Below, one piece after another: positions 54,119 to 61,603 of a stretch of 64,000 nt of DNA (positions are counted from its first letter, which is position 1; every line of letters begins with the position of its first letter). Made by a program: the position numbers and the translations under genes. The DNA comes from UBA1479 sp040221095 (GTDB lineage: Bacteria > Pseudomonadota > Alphaproteobacteria > Rhodospirillales > Casp-alpha2). The notes under the pieces are model-generated. The model did no database searches, was not told the DNA's origin, and worked only from the letters and a program-made list of their open reading frames with translations. The stretch is from NCBI GenBank assembly GCA_040221095.1, contig JAVJVP010000003.1:558001-622000 (forward strand), written 5' to 3'.

Positions 54119-55339
54119 GTGGCGTCTGGTGATACGTTCCGCCGCGTTGTCTGGCCGCTTGCCGTGGCCGAAACCCTGCTATGGGCCGGCTTCTACTATC
54201 TGTTTCCGGCCTTGCTGGGCGTTTGGGAACAGGCGTTTCCCTGGTCCAAGGTTGAAATCGCAGGCGCCCTGACCGCCGCCCTTTTGGTCTCGGCCTTTCT
54301 TGCCCCCGTCGCCGGACGCCAGATCGACCACGGCCGCGGCCGCACCATGTTCATCGGCTCGGCCTTTCTGGGCGCCGTGATGCTGGTGGCGCTGTCGCGG
54401 GTTACCGAATTGTGGGAATTCTACGCCGTCTGGGCCGGGCTCGGCGTGGTCATGGCGGGCTGCCTGTACGAACCCTGCTTCGCGATCCTGACCCGGATCA
54501 TGGGCGACCGCGCGCGCCAGGCGATCACCGTCGTGACCCTGGTCGCGGGTTTCGCCGGCACCGTGGCCTTCCCGACGGTGCATACCCTGGAGGCGATCAT
54601 CGGCTGGCGCAACGTGGTCCTGGTGTTCGCCGGGCTGGCGGCCTTCGTCTGCGTGCCGTTGCTGTTCTTCGGCTTGGCCCATCAGGGCAAGGAAGCCCAG
54701 GCCCCGGCGGAGAAGGCGGCCGCGAACACGGGCGCGCCGCTCAATCTGGCGCGCAACGGCGTGTTCTGGCTGCTTGCCGTTTCCTACGCCATGATGGCGT
54801 TCAATCATTTCGCCATCATTTCCCACATGCTGCCCTTGCTGGCGGAACGCGGGGTCGGGCCGGAAACGGCGGTCCTGGCGGCGGCGATGATCGGCCCCAT
54901 GCAGGTCGCCGGGCGGCTCTGCGTATTGGCCGTGCAGCGCCACGTGACCTCGGCGCCGCCCATCGCGGCGGTCAGCCTGCTGGCCATGGCGACCGCCTCG
55001 GCGGCCTTGCTGGGCGCCCATGCGGTGCCCGGCCTGCTGGTCGTCTTCGTGCTGTTCCAGGGCGCCGGCAACGGGGTCATGAGCATCACCCGCCCGGTCA
55101 TCGTCGCCGAGCTTCTGGGCCGCCGCCGCTACGGCGTCATCGCCGGAATCCTGGCCATGCCCTATATCGGCTTTTCCGCCCTTGCCCCGGGTCTTGCCGG
55201 GCTGGTCTGGCTGGCCACCGGATATGACGGCGTTCTGGCCATGACCCTGTTCGCCGGGATCCTGGGCGCCGTCGCGCTGATGGCCGCCGCCCGCTGCCGC
55301 CGGGCGCAGGATACGGAAAAGGAAACGGGCCCCGATTGA
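54119..55339 (+). CDS. MFS transporter
   Basis: 406 residues from a GTG start with AAGGAG upstream. Twelve hydrophobic helices in two halves with a central loop (about 190-215) fit the major facilitator superfamily. The loop between helices 2 and 3 reads GRQIDHGRGRTM, the usual G-x-x-x-D-x-x-G-R-R-like motif. Relatives include CynX/NimT-like and monocarboxylate transporters; the substrate is unknown. It is convergent with the porin gene, with a GC hairpin at the join. Confidence 0.88.
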   Translation: MASGDTFRRVVWPLAVAETLLWAGFYYLFPALLGVWEQAFPWSKVEIAGALTAALLVSAFLAPVAGRQIDHGRGRTMFIGSAFLGAVMLVALSRVTELWEFYAVWAGLGVVMAGCLYEPCFAILTRIMGDRARQAITVVTLVAGFAGTVAFPTVHTLEAIIGWRNVVLVFAGLAAFVCVPLLFFGLAHQGKEAQAPAEKAAANTGAPLNLARNGVFWLLAVSYAMMAFNHFAIISHMLPLLAERGVGPETAVLAAAMIGPMQVAGRLCVLAVQRHVTSAPPIAAVSLLAMATASAALLGAHAVPGLLVVFVLFQGAGNGVMSITRPVIVAELLGRRRYGVIAGILAMPYIGFSALAPGLAGLVWLATGYDGVLAMTLFAGILGAVALMAAARCRRAQDTEKETGPD

Positions 55340-55348
55340 CGGGGCCCG
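55326..55348. terminator. Hairpin at the MFS/porin convergent junction
   Basis: CGGGCCCC (55326-55333) pairs with GGGGCCCG (55341-55348); the MFS stop codon lies in the 7-base loop. There is no strong T-run on either side, so it is a weak intrinsic terminator at best. Confidence 0.45.
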
Positions 55349-55378
55349 CGTGATGTTCCTTGAACGGTGGCGGCAGAT

Positions 55379-56515
55379 TTAGAAGGCCACGTAAGCCCCG
55401 GTCATGATCGAGTGGATGGCGTCGAAGTCGGTGCCGTTGCGGTCAAGCGTGTGATAGCGGTAGGCGACATAGACGCTGGAGCCGGTGCCCTCGATCTCCT
55501 GCACCGCCTGGGCGCCGAAGGTGTCGAGGGTATCGCCGTTCTGTGCCGAATCCTCGAACCGCCCGTAGTCGATGGCGAAGGCCGTCGGGCCGAAGGAGTT
55601 GAGTTTGGCCTGATAGCCGGCCTTGGCGTAGTAGAACTTCGGATCGTCGCGGCCCTGGGTGGCGGCGGACTTTGTGCCCGCGGCCAGGGTCAGGCTGAAG
55701 CCGCTCGGCGCAAGCGCCGAGATAGAGCCCGAAAAACCGTCTTCGAACTGGTCGTCGTTGTTGGGGTTGGACGAGTTGTTGAACCAGCCCACGGCCGCTT
55801 GGATGGTGGCACCGGAAATCGCGCCGGCGTAGTACAGCGCCGCGTCGACGGCGCCGCCGTTCAGCAGGCTCGTCGACAGGTGGAAGCCGTTGATCTCGGG
55901 TGAATCGTAGCGGATGCGGTCGGCCGTATTGAGGCCGTCCAGGTTGTCGGCCGCACCGCCGATCGTCGCCGTCGAGCGGGCTCCCGTGGCCGAGGTGACG
56001 AAGGCGAAACCGCCGGCCACGTCGCCGACCGACGAATAACCGGCGACGCCGGTTCCGGACAGGTCCGTTTCGGAAATGCCGTTGGTCGCCGTGTCGCCCT
56101 GGCCGAGCCACAGGGTGCCGAGCCGCTTGTGGGTGAAGTAGACCTCAGCGGCCTCTTCCTCGAAATTGCTGGTGCCCGCGGATTCCGTGGTTGCACTCAT
56201 CTCGTTCGACGGATTGGAGCGCATCAGCATGATGAACTGGGTACCCACGGACCAGTCTGCGTTGATCTTGCCGTCGGCGTTGAGGAAAATTCGCGTCGAA
56301 TCATTCTCGTTGTCGACATTACGGTACATGCCTTCCTCGCCGTCGTTGACGTACAGGAACGCGCGGTTCAGCTGTCCGCCGATGGTCAGTTCAACGGGGC
56401 TGTTGTTCTTGATCGACCCCGCATGGGCGGGAGCGGGGATGCCCAAGGCGGCGGTGCTGAGAGCCGTCGCGCACAACAGGGCGGGAAGCAGCCGGTATGT
56501 TTTCGGTGGTGTCAT
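55379..56515 (-). CDS. Outer-membrane porin (general porin type)
   Basis: 378 residues from the ATG at 56515, which has GAGAGGAC upstream. The signal peptide runs to about residue 32 (LLPALLCATALSTAALG, then APAHA). The mature part is beta-strand rich, with VELTIGGQLNRAFLYVND as the first strand and the C-terminus ending in Phe (GAYVAF), as 16-strand porins do. DIG-type repeats such as LGTLWLGQGDTATNGI fit the Porin_4 group. A cobalamin riboswitch lies in the leader, so expression is probably lowered when vitamin B12 is plentiful. Upstream frame extension into the leader is not coding. Confidence 0.9.
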   Translation of the reverse strand: MTPPKTYRLLPALLCATALSTAALGIPAPAHAGSIKNNSPVELTIGGQLNRAFLYVNDGEEGMYRNVDNENDSTRIFLNADGKINADWSVGTQFIMLMRSNPSNEMSATTESAGTSNFEEEAAEVYFTHKRLGTLWLGQGDTATNGISETDLSGTGVAGYSSVGDVAGGFAFVTSATGARSTATIGGAADNLDGLNTADRIRYDSPEINGFHLSTSLLNGGAVDAALYYAGAISGATIQAAVGWFNNSSNPNNDDQFEDGFSGSISALAPSGFSLTLAAGTKSAATQGRDDPKFYYAKAGYQAKLNSFGPTAFAIDYGRFEDSAQNGDTLDTFGAQAVQEIEGTGSSVYVAYRYHTLDRNGTDFDAIHSIMTGAYVAF

Positions 56516-56635
56516 TTCGTCCTCTCGACAATTTGCGTCATGTCCATCGTGTTCTTGGCGACGGACGGTTGATACGAAATCGTCACTGCGGAGACCGCTC
56601 CTCCGGCAAACCTCGACCGGTGGAAGGACGATCAT

Positions 56636-56815
56636 CGACGGCAGGTTTCCTGACTTGCGGGGGGCTGACCGACCGCCTTCCCGGGGGCGTCCCCAGTGGC
56701 CATCTTGGCGGGTCAGATATCCGCTTACAGTTGCGAGGACAGTTCCGGATTTGGCGGGGCATTTGTTCCGCCGCACCGGATTCCCTTTTACCCCCGGATG
56801 TCCGGGGCACCGTCG
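56636..56815 (-). promoter_or_regulatory. Cobalamin (B12) riboswitch in the porin leader
   Basis: Read on the minus strand, the conserved parts come in the right order: P1 strand CGACGG then GGTGCC; AAAAGGGAAUCCGGUG; AAUCCGGAACUG, then CGCAACUGUAAGCGG; GCCACUGGGG; CGGGAAGGCGG; and the 3' element AGUCAGGAAACCUGCC, closing P1 with CCGUCG (6 bp). About 180 nt, the usual size. It lies 120 bp before the porin ATG; that stretch can hold the expression platform (a GGAG-ACCG-CUCC stem is possible). The B12-bound form normally reduces expression. Together with its leader and the promoter zone it fills the 425-bp gap between the porin and mesaconyl-CoA hydratase genes. Confidence 0.93.
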
Positions 56816-56940
56816 AAAGAAGTCGTATCAGTATATCCATATGCAGGCAATGGACTTTCAAAAATGTTATAACATAACAAATTCAGAAAGCCACAATTAA
56901 TCGCCATTTCGGCGGGCTTAAACGTTCATGTCGGGTGGTC

Positions 56941-57999
56941 TCAGGGCCGCCGGGGAATCAGCGCCCAGATATCGATATCCAGGACCACGGCCGGATGGTC
57001 CTTGCCGTCGCCGTCCGTCAGGGGAAAACCGGCGCAGGGGAGGTCCTTGGCCGCGACCAGGCGCAGGCGCAGGGCGCCGACATCGTCGCGGCCGGGCAGG
57101 GCGGCCTTGTCCAAAACTTCCGACCAGGCATAGACCGTGTCGCCCGCGAAGGACGGGGCGACGTGCCGGCCGCCGTTGATGGCGGCGACATGGAAGGCGT
57201 TGGCCAGGCCGTTGTAGGACAGCCCCCGGGCCAGGGAAATGATATGCCCGCCGTAGATCAGGCGCTTGCCGAACCGCCCGGCTTTCTGCGCGTGCAGGTC
57301 GAAATGGACCTTGGCGGTGTTCTGGTAGAGCCGCGTCGCCAGCATGTGCTCCGCTTCCTCAAGCGTCATGCCGTCGACATGGTCGATCTTTTCGCCGACC
57401 GTGTAGTCGTCCCAGAAATGGGGGCTGCCGGCGGCGATCTCGTCATAGGCGGCCAGGTTCAGGCTTTCCGGCACGGCCAAATCCTCGGCCGCGACGGCGG
57501 CGGGCAGGTCGGGCACCAGGGGTTCGGGCGCAGGTGCTGCCTCGTCACCCTTGCGGACCATGACCCAGCGCACGTAGGACAGAACCTCTTCCCCCCGCTG
57601 GTTGCTGCCCGTGGTGCGGACCCAGACGACGCCGGTCTTGCCGTTGGAATTCTGTTTGACGCCGATGACCTCGGACTGGGCACTTAGCGTGTCGCCCGGA
57701 TAGACCGGCACCCCGAACCGCCCGTCGGCGTATCCCAGATTGGCCACGGCGTTGAGCGAGATGTCCGGCACGGTCTTGCCGAACACGATGTGGAACACCA
57801 GCATGTCGTCGACCGGCATGCCGTCATAGCCCAGCGCCATGGCGAACATGTCCGACGAATGCAGGGCGAAGCGGTTGCCGTAAAGGGCGGTGTAGAGCGC
57901 GATCTCGCCCTCGGTCACCGTGCGCGGCGTGGCGTGGCGGAGAATCTGGCCGGGGACGAAGTCCTCGAAGAAATTGCCCCGGTTGGTCTTGTCGCTCAT
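56941..57999 (-). CDS. mch: Mesaconyl-CoA hydratase (MaoC-like double hot-dog)
   Basis: 352 residues from the ATG at 57999. The start GNFFEDFVPGQILRHATPRT and VTEGEIALYTALYGNRFAL, and later FGKTVPDISLNAVANLGYAD and VKQNSNGKTGVVWVRTTG, fit the mesaconyl-CoA hydratases of the ethylmalonyl-CoA pathway very closely as I recall them. The enzyme interconverts mesaconyl-CoA and methylmalyl-CoA in acetyl-CoA assimilation. Two hot-dog halves are seen, the second with GGHIISLARGLSYNGL. The start overlaps the stop of the CitE-like gene by 4 bp, so the two are coupled. Confidence 0.93.
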   Translation of the reverse strand: MSDKTNRGNFFEDFVPGQILRHATPRTVTEGEIALYTALYGNRFALHSSDMFAMALGYDGMPVDDMLVFHIVFGKTVPDISLNAVANLGYADGRFGVPVYPGDTLSAQSEVIGVKQNSNGKTGVVWVRTTGSNQRGEEVLSYVRWVMVRKGDEAAPAPEPLVPDLPAAVAAEDLAVPESLNLAAYDEIAAGSPHFWDDYTVGEKIDHVDGMTLEEAEHMLATRLYQNTAKVHFDLHAQKAGRFGKRLIYGGHIISLARGLSYNGLANAFHVAAINGGRHVAPSFAGDTVYAWSEVLDKAALPGRDDVGALRLRLVAAKDLPCAGFPLTDGDGKDHPAVVLDIDIWALIPRRP

Positions 58000-58874
58000 G
58001 CCTGTTCCATTTCGACAATGGCGTCGGCCATGGCGACCATCTGCTTGGCGCCCTCGACATGCAGGTTTTCGATCAGCTTGCCGTCGACCAGGACCACGCC
58101 CTTGCCTTCTTTTTCGGCTTCGGCATGGGCCTGGATGATCCGCTTGGACCAGGCAATCTCGTCCTGCGACGGCGAAAACGCCTCGTTCGCCATGGCGATG
58201 GTCTTGGGGTGGATCAGGGTCTTGCCGTCCATGCCCAGGTCGCGGCCCTGGCGGCAGGACGCCATGAAGCCGTCGTCGTCGGCCAGGTCCAGGTGCACGC
58301 CGTCGAGGATCGCGATCTTGGCGGCGCGGGCGGCCAGAAGGCACAGACCCAGCGAGGTCACGAAGGGAATGCGGTCCGGGGTGTGCTGGGCCCGCAGGTC
58401 CTTGGCCAGGTCCGACGTGCCCATGACCAGGCATTGCAGGCGCGGGCTGGAAAAGGCGATTTCCTCGGCGTGCAGCATGCCGAGCGGCGTTTCCATCATG
58501 GCCCAGATCGGCAGGTCTTTCGGCGCCCCGGCGGCGTCCAGGATGGCGATGGCCTGATCGACCATGGCCTTCGATTCGACCTTGGGCAGCAGCACCGCAT
58601 GGGCACCCATCTTGGCGGCAGCCTTCAGATCGTCCTCGCCCCAGGGGCCGTCCAGACCGTTGGTGCGCACGATCAACTCGCGCGCCCCGTAGCCGCCCTC
58701 GGCGATCGCCGCCGTGATCTGGTCGCGGGCGGTCTGTTTGGCGTCGGGGGCGACGGCGTCCTCCATGTCCAGGATCAGGCCGTCGGCGGCCAGGGTGCGG
58801 CCCTTTTCAAGGGCGCGGGCGTTGGAGCCGGGCATGTACAGAACGGAACGGCGGGGCCGAATGGAGGGGGCCAT
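57996..58874 (-). CDS. CitE-like HpcH/HpaI aldolase-family enzyme, likely malyl-CoA thioesterase or lyase
   Basis: 292 residues. RRSVLYMPGSNARALEKGRT (8-27), ILDMEDAVAPDAK with the metal-binding acidic residue, LIVRTNGLDGPWGEDD with the substrate arginine, LLPKVES and MMETPLGML are the CitE/malyl-CoA lyase motifs. In Rhodobacter a similar protein of this length (Mcl2) is a (3S)-malyl-CoA thioesterase. The overlap with mch supports a job in the last steps of the ethylmalonyl-CoA pathway: cleaving methylmalyl-CoA or releasing malate. Which of the two cannot be told here. Confidence 0.85.
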   Translation of the reverse strand: MAPSIRPRRSVLYMPGSNARALEKGRTLAADGLILDMEDAVAPDAKQTARDQITAAIAEGGYGARELIVRTNGLDGPWGEDDLKAAAKMGAHAVLLPKVESKAMVDQAIAILDAAGAPKDLPIWAMMETPLGMLHAEEIAFSSPRLQCLVMGTSDLAKDLRAQHTPDRIPFVTSLGLCLLAARAAKIAILDGVHLDLADDDGFMASCRQGRDLGMDGKTLIHPKTIAMANEAFSPSQDEIAWSKRIIQAHAEAEKEGKGVVLVDGKLIENLHVEGAKQMVAMADAIVEMEQA

Positions 58875-58974
58875 CTGAAAGCTCTCCTTAAGACAATGAA
58901 TTGGACTGGAAATAGGATGATTATGTTGCGGCGCACACTAGCAAGTTCGTTCCGCCGGTGGCAAGCTTCCGCGC

Positions 58975-59832
58975 ATGTCCGTTCTGTCCTTTCATTCCCG
59001 GGTTTCCCGGGGCTACGTGGGCAACAGCGCCGTCGTGCCGGCGTTGCAGGCGCTGGGCCGCGACGTTGCCCCCGTGGACACGGTGGTGCTGTCCAATCAC
59101 CCGGGCCATCGCACGGTGACCGGGCGCCGGGTGCCGGCGGAAGAAGTCCGCGCGCTTGCCGATGCGGTCCTGGCTCTGGCCGGCATGCCGGCCTTCCGCG
59201 CGGTGATGACCGGCTACATGGCCGGGGCCGATACGGCGCGGGCGGCGCTGGCCGTCGTCAATCGGCTTAAGGCCGGCGGGGCCGGTGTTCTGTATGTCTG
59301 CGATCCGATCCTCGGCGACCGCGACGAAGGCATTTACGTGGACGACGCCCTGGTGCCGTTCTTTCGCGGCGAGGCCCTGCCGAGGGCCGATCTGGCCCTG
59401 CCCAATGCGTTCGAGCTTGAACAGCTGACCGGCGACCGGGTGGTCGATGTCGGCACCGCCGTGGCCGCCGCCCATGCGTTGCGCGCGCGTGGCACGGGGG
59501 CCGTGGTCGTGACCTCCGTGCCCGACCATCCCGACCCGGACCTGGGCGGTCTTCTGATCGGAACCCTTGCCGTCGATGACGAGGGCGAGTGGCTGATCGA
59601 GGCGCCTCGGCTCATGCGCCGGGCTAAGGGAGCGGGCGACGTATTCGCGGGCTTGATCGTCGGCCACCTGCTGGCGGGCGCCTCCCTGCGCGACGCCGCG
59701 GCGCGGGCCACGGCCTCGGTTCACGGGCTGCTGGAAGCCGCCGGCGAGGACGACCTTGACCTGCCGGTGATCCGCCGCCGGGACCTGTTGACGCAACCGG
59801 AACGGACCTTCAAGCCGCAAGCCGTGCGCTGA
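58975..59832 (+). CDS. pdxY: Pyridoxal kinase
   Basis: 285 residues of the ribokinase/PfkB-like vitamin-kinase group. SFHSRVSRGYVGNSAVVPAL is the N-terminal PdxY/PdxK signature with the substrate Ser, LYVCDPILGD carries the D-P-V-x-G-D-like motif, and RAKGAGDVFAGLIVGHLL is the ATP/anion-hole motif with the catalytic Asp. It phosphorylates pyridoxal in vitamin B6 salvage. It is divergent from the CitE-like gene and followed by the arsR promoter. Confidence 0.92.
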   Translation: MSVLSFHSRVSRGYVGNSAVVPALQALGRDVAPVDTVVLSNHPGHRTVTGRRVPAEEVRALADAVLALAGMPAFRAVMTGYMAGADTARAALAVVNRLKAGGAGVLYVCDPILGDRDEGIYVDDALVPFFRGEALPRADLALPNAFELEQLTGDRVVDVGTAVAAAHALRARGTGAVVVTSVPDHPDPDLGGLLIGTLAVDDEGEWLIEAPRLMRRAKGAGDVFAGLIVGHLLAGASLRDAAARATASVHGLLEAAGEDDLDLPVIRRRDLLTQPERTFKPQAVR

Positions 59833-59865
59833 CGACGCTGACTTAAAAGGGTCACAGGGGCGCTC

Positions 59866-59894
59866 TTGACAGGCCGGTTCTGGTTTAGTATTTA
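59866..59894 (+). promoter_or_regulatory. Sigma70-type promoter of the arsR operon
   Basis: TTGACA (59866-59871) and TATTTA (59889-59894) have an exact 17-base spacer, one of the best promoter matches in this window, 35 bp upstream of the arsR ATG. Confidence 0.75.
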
Positions 59895-59910
59895 ACCAAC
59901 ACGTTAAATA
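59889..59910. promoter_or_regulatory. ArsR-type operator over the -10 element
   Basis: TATTTAAC (59889-59896) and GTTAAATA (59903-59910) are perfect inverted repeats separated by six bases. They overlap the -10 box, as expected if the ArsR protein represses its own operon. Confidence 0.8.
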
Positions 59911-59928
59911 AAGAAAGATCGATAAGGC

Positions 59929-60276
59929 ATGACCACGGACCCCCTCAGCGAAACCTTCCAGGCCCTGGCCGACCCGACCCGACGGGCCATCCTGGCGCGG
60001 CTCGCCTTGGGCGAGGCGTCGGTGTCGGAACTCGGTGCGCCGTTCGAGATGTCCCTGCCCGCGATCTCCCGGCATCTGAAGGTGCTGGAACGCGCCGGCC
60101 TGATCGAGCGCGGCCGCCAGGCGCAATGGCGACCCTGCCGCCTCAACGGCGAGGGGCTGAAGACGGTCTTCGATTGGGTCGAGGAATACCGCCGGTTCTG
60201 GGAGCAGAGCTTCGACCGGCTTGAAGCCTATTTGGAAGAGATTCAGAAAAAGGATGCCAGCGATGAACGCCACTAG
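59929..60276 (+). CDS. ArsR family transcriptional regulator (AHSA1-linked type)
   Basis: 115 residues. FQALADPTRRAILARLALGE and SVSELGAPFEMSLPAISRHL form the winged helix of ArsR proteins. The metal-binding ELCVCDL-type motif is missing, as is usual in the subgroup found with AHSA1/SRPBCC genes, so it is unlikely to sense metal. The operator over its promoter suggests self-repression. Its end overlaps the start of the first AHSA1 gene by 14 bp. Confidence 0.93.
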   Translation: MTTDPLSETFQALADPTRRAILARLALGEASVSELGAPFEMSLPAISRHLKVLERAGLIERGRQAQWRPCRLNGEGLKTVFDWVEEYRRFWEQSFDRLEAYLEEIQKKDASDERH

Positions 60277-60790
60277 CGCAACCGGAACCGGCGCGCAGAA
60301 CCCGGTATTCAAAACCGGCCACCGCGCCAAGGCGCCGCGCGATCTTGTCTGGCGCGTGTGGACCGAGGCAGAGCACCTGGTGCGATGGTGGGGCGCCGCC
60401 GGCTCCACCGTTGGGAAGTGCGATCTCGACCTTCGCGTCGACGGCAGCTTCCACTATCAGCTGATGTTTCCCAATGGCATGGAGGTATGGGGCAAGTTCG
60501 TGTTCCGCGAGATCACGGCGCCGGACCGGCTGGTCTTCCTGAACGGGTTTTCCAATCCCGAAGGCGACTTCGCGGCGTCCCCGTTCCCCGGTGACTGGCC
60601 CCGCCAGATGCTGACCGTCATCACGTTCAAGGATCTGGGCGATGAGACGGAAATTTCCCTGACGTCCGAGCCCTTCAACGCGACCGAAGCCCAGCAGGCG
60701 ACGTTTGCGGCCACCATGCCGTCCATGTTCGGCGGCTGGGCCGGCACCTTCGCCCGCCTGGACGATCACCTGAAAGACCACGCCAACTGA
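60263..60790 (+). CDS. SRPBCC / AHSA1 domain protein (first copy)
   Basis: 175 residues from the ATG at 60263, which has AAGGA upstream and overlaps arsR. The AHSA1-like START-type fold is marked by KAPRDLVWRVWTEAEHLVRW and WWGAAG, and the beta-strand RVDGSFHYQLMFPNGMEVWG. These proteins bind hydrophobic ligands in a pocket; no enzyme activity is established. It pairs with a second AHSA1 gene 29 bp on, under the same ArsR-controlled promoter. Confidence 0.88.
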   Translation: MNATSATGTGAQNPVFKTGHRAKAPRDLVWRVWTEAEHLVRWWGAAGSTVGKCDLDLRVDGSFHYQLMFPNGMEVWGKFVFREITAPDRLVFLNGFSNPEGDFAASPFPGDWPRQMLTVITFKDLGDETEISLTSEPFNATEAQQATFAATMPSMFGGWAGTFARLDDHLKDHAN

Positions 60791-60819
60791 CAGACCTTAT
60801 CCCAAGGAAGGAATGCCCC

Positions 60820-61290
60820 ATGGATACCGCCGCCCATCCCGAACTGGACCACCCGCAGACGACCCTGCTGCTGACCCGTACCTTCGCGGCACCCCGCGCC
60901 CTCTTGTTCAAACTGTGGACCCAGCCGGAACATATCGTCCGCTGGTGGGGTTGTGCCGAAACGGGCGAAGTCGACTTCACCAACGACCTTCGGGTCGGCG
61001 GCGAATTCTCCGCCGTCATGCAATTGGCGAATGGTCATACGCACCGCATCATCGGCGTCTACTGCAAGATCGAGGCACCGGAGCGTCTGGTCTTCACCTG
61101 GGCCTGGGAAAGCTCCGACGGATTCCAGGGCGGCGCGACGCTGGTCACCGTCACCTTCGAGGACAAGGACGGTCAGACGGAACTGACGCTGCGTCATGAA
61201 TCCTTCGCCACCGAGGACGCCTGCACGGCCCACGGCGAGGGCTGGGGTGCGAGCCTCGACCGCCTGGGCGAATTCGTCGCGACCTTGTGA
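60820..61290 (+). CDS. SRPBCC / AHSA1 domain protein (second copy)
   Basis: 156 residues. TRTFAAPRALLFKLWTQPEH, then IVRWWGCAETGEVDFTNDLR and PERLVFTWAWESSDG, match the AHSA1 family. It is clearly homologous to the preceding protein but diverged, so it is an old duplication. The GTG start of the ubiquitin-like gene is 4 bp past its stop, which may place that gene in the same transcript. Confidence 0.88.
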   Translation: MDTAAHPELDHPQTTLLLTRTFAAPRALLFKLWTQPEHIVRWWGCAETGEVDFTNDLRVGGEFSAVMQLANGHTHRIIGVYCKIEAPERLVFTWAWESSDGFQGGATLVTVTFEDKDGQTELTLRHESFATEDACTAHGEGWGASLDRLGEFVATL

Positions 61291-61294
61291 CGCC

Positions 61295-61570
61295 GTGGCG
61301 ACCGTCTACTTCACCAGCCAGCTTGAACGCTTCCTGCCGGCCCCCAGCGTCGACGTGGGGCCCGGGGCCGCGACCCTGGGGGCGGCGCTGGCCGCCGTGT
61401 TCCGGAACCATCCGGCGCTGAAAAGCTACATCCTCGACGACCAGGGGGCGCTGCGCCGCCACGTCGCGGTGTTCGTCGCGGGCAAGCCGGCCCGGGACCG
61501 GGAAAAACTGACCGACCCCGTGGGGCCGGACGAAGAAATCCACGTATTCCAGGCCCTGTCCGGTGGATGA
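61295..61570 (+). CDS. MoaD/ThiS-like ubiquitin-fold protein ending in GG
   Basis: 91 residues from a GTG start at 61295, 4 bp after the AHSA1 stop. ATVYFTSQLERFLPAP, a beta-hairpin, helix (LGAALAAVFRNHPALKSYIL), HVAVFVAGKPARDREKL and PVGPDEEIHVFQALSGG follow the beta-grasp fold of MoaD and ThiS. The protein ends exactly in Gly-Gly, as needed for adenylation and thiocarboxylate or isopeptide formation. No E1-like enzyme is encoded nearby. The next gene encodes a BNR-repeat protein. It is too short for a MoaD fused to anything else. Confidence 0.82.
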   Translation: MATVYFTSQLERFLPAPSVDVGPGAATLGAALAAVFRNHPALKSYILDDQGALRRHVAVFVAGKPARDREKLTDPVGPDEEIHVFQALSGG

Positions 61571-61603
61571 CGGGGCCGGGGGCTGAACCAAAAGGAACGA
61601 GTG

